From contig CAYVLI010000139.1 of NCBI GenBank assembly GCA_964452105.1, forward strand, positions 1 through 6,888: a stretch of DNA of 6,888 bases, in the 5' to 3' direction. Under the pieces are notes generated by a model, which saw only the letters and a list, made by a program, of their open reading frames with translations, was not told where the DNA came from and made no database searches. Within the stretch, counting starts at the first letter, position 1. Each line of letters begins with the position of its first letter. Below are positions 6,006-6,888 of this stretch, piece after piece. Position numbers and translations under genes: made by a program. The DNA is from CAYVLI01 sp964452105 [NCBI: uncultured Nitrospinota bacterium]. GTDB lineage: Bacteria > JAUXIQ01.

Positions 6006-6888
6006 TTATCTCCTTATCATGTTGCCCAACAACATTATAGGAATTTTCAGAAGGGCTTTGAAACTATAATTATATCCGGACTTATCCAGAAAAAGTTTGA
6101 GTCCTTTCAGCGGGTGCCTGGTGTAAAAACTATAGTAAGCCCTGGACTGCCAGCGCTTGAGCTCTTCCAGAGGCAGATTTTCCAGTTCGTAACAGCCATA
6201 GTTGTACTGGTTATAATCCGCCCAGCGGTTATGCAGTATTCTCATGCCCCCCAGACCCTGTTCGGCCATGCGGCGGAACTCAGACCCTGGGTTGGGAACG
6301 ATCAAGCCGAAGGAAAGTGCGTCGGGATTGAGCTCTATGGCAAACTTGATGGTATCCTTAATGGTCTCCTCCGTCTCCGTATAGTGGCCTATTATGAAGA
6401 AGCAGCGAACCTTGACACCGGCCTTCCTGGCCAATCGCACCGCTTCCCTTATATGGTCCTTCGTCTCACCTTTCCGGATAACTTCTTTCAGGATGCGCTC
6501 GTTACCCGTCTCCACGCCCAGCGCTATCCACTTACAACCGGCCTTTCTCATTTCCCTTAAAAGAGGAAGATCGACGCTATCCGCCCTGGTTTCGCAAATC
6601 CATTCTATTTTTTCATTCAATCCCCTGTCAATCAGTTCCTGGCACATACGTCTGGTGGAATCGCCAAGCAGACTCAATGTGGCATCTGCAAACTGAATCT
6701 TCCTGGCCCCGAACCTCTCCACCGCATATTGTATCTCATCCACCACTTTCTTGTGATCCCTGACTCTGACCTTCTTGCCTAAATAATGTGGAGAGCAAAA
6801 GTAGCATGGATAAGGACATCCGCGGGAAGTGTTTACCACGAAGATATCGTTATAGTGCTCTATTTCAAAGAGATCCCAGGCGGGAAAC
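6006..6888 (-). CDS. Radical SAM protein, 5' end outside the window (likely B12-binding type)
   Basis: The frame is open to the right edge, giving 293 residues of the C-terminal part. The GTG at 6839 is internal: in-frame residues FPAWDLFEIEHYNDIFV precede it, and a WDL segment before the cysteine motif is typical of B12-radical SAM proteins. In visible-fragment numbering, the cluster motif SRGCPYPCYFC has Cys24, Cys28 and Cys31. QFAD (65-68), GVETGNE (124-130), FFIIGHYTET (163-172) and VPNPGSEF (197-204) follow in the same order as in the complete gene downstream, so the two are paralogs. A cobalamin-binding domain is expected before residue 1 but cannot be seen. The C-terminus, KALLKIPIMLLGNMIRR (277-293), is hydrophobic with a basic end and may touch the membrane. 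It is 15 nt upstream of the second radical SAM gene in one operon. Reaction and substrate are unknown. Confidence 0.85.
   Translation of the reverse strand, partial: FPAWDLFEIEHYNDIFVVNTSRGCPYPCYFCSPHYLGKKVRVRDHKKVVDEIQYAVERFGARKIQFADATLSLLGDSTRRMCQELIDRGLNEKIEWICETRADSVDLPLLREMRKAGCKWIALGVETGNERILKEVIRKGETKDHIREAVRLARKAGVKVRCFFIIGHYTETEETIKDTIKFAIELNPDALSFGLIVPNPGSEFRRMAEQGLGGMRILHNRWADYNQYNYGCYELENLPLEELKRWQSRAYYSFYTRHPLKGLKLFLDKSGYNYSFKALLKIPIMLLGNMIRR

Overview
The window reads as a bacterial chromosomal fragment of mixed composition. Most genes are near 45-55% G+C in the stretches I counted by hand, with one clearly AT-rich gene. Several starts have Shine-Dalgarno sequences (GGAGG, AGGAAGG, GGAGGG), and one gene probably starts with TTG next to a sigma-70-like promoter. 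This favours a bacterium over an archaeon. Abundant B12-type radical SAM proteins beside PMT-like glycosyltransferases fit an anaerobic or uncultured lineage (for example Desulfobacterota-like), but no gene here fixes the taxonomy.

Layout, left to right. Positions 1-88 (minus) hold the first 29 codons of a membrane protein that leaves the window; its N-terminus resembles CaCA-type Na+/Ca2+ antiporters. A roughly 230-bp divergent gap follows. A plus-strand GT-C (GT39/PMT-like) glycosyltransferase lies at 328-1899. The rest is on the minus strand. In transcription order (right to left) it is: a radical SAM protein cut by the right edge (6888-6006), a complete B12-binding radical SAM protein (5990-4566), a second GT-C glycosyltransferase (about 4481-3024), a family 2 glycosyltransferase (3006-2272) and a small DUF2304-type membrane protein (2279-1923). 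The last of these converges on the plus-strand GT-C gene across a 23-bp gap.

Working model (inference). The GT2 enzyme would charge a polyprenyl phosphate with a sugar on the cytoplasmic face. The DUF2304 partner would assist or anchor it. The GT-C enzymes would use the lipid-linked sugar on the outer face to glycosylate a lipid, glycan or protein. The two radical SAM enzymes could modify the lipid or sugar by radical chemistry, such as methylation. Together this would be a cell-envelope glycolipid or glycan decoration module. No substrate can be read from the sequence.

The most notable signals are the paired paralogous radical SAM genes feeding into a sugar-transfer cassette, and the AT-rich GT-C gene with its own apparent promoter, which looks like a later insertion. 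I found no RNA genes, CRISPR arrays, insertion sequences or convincing terminators.
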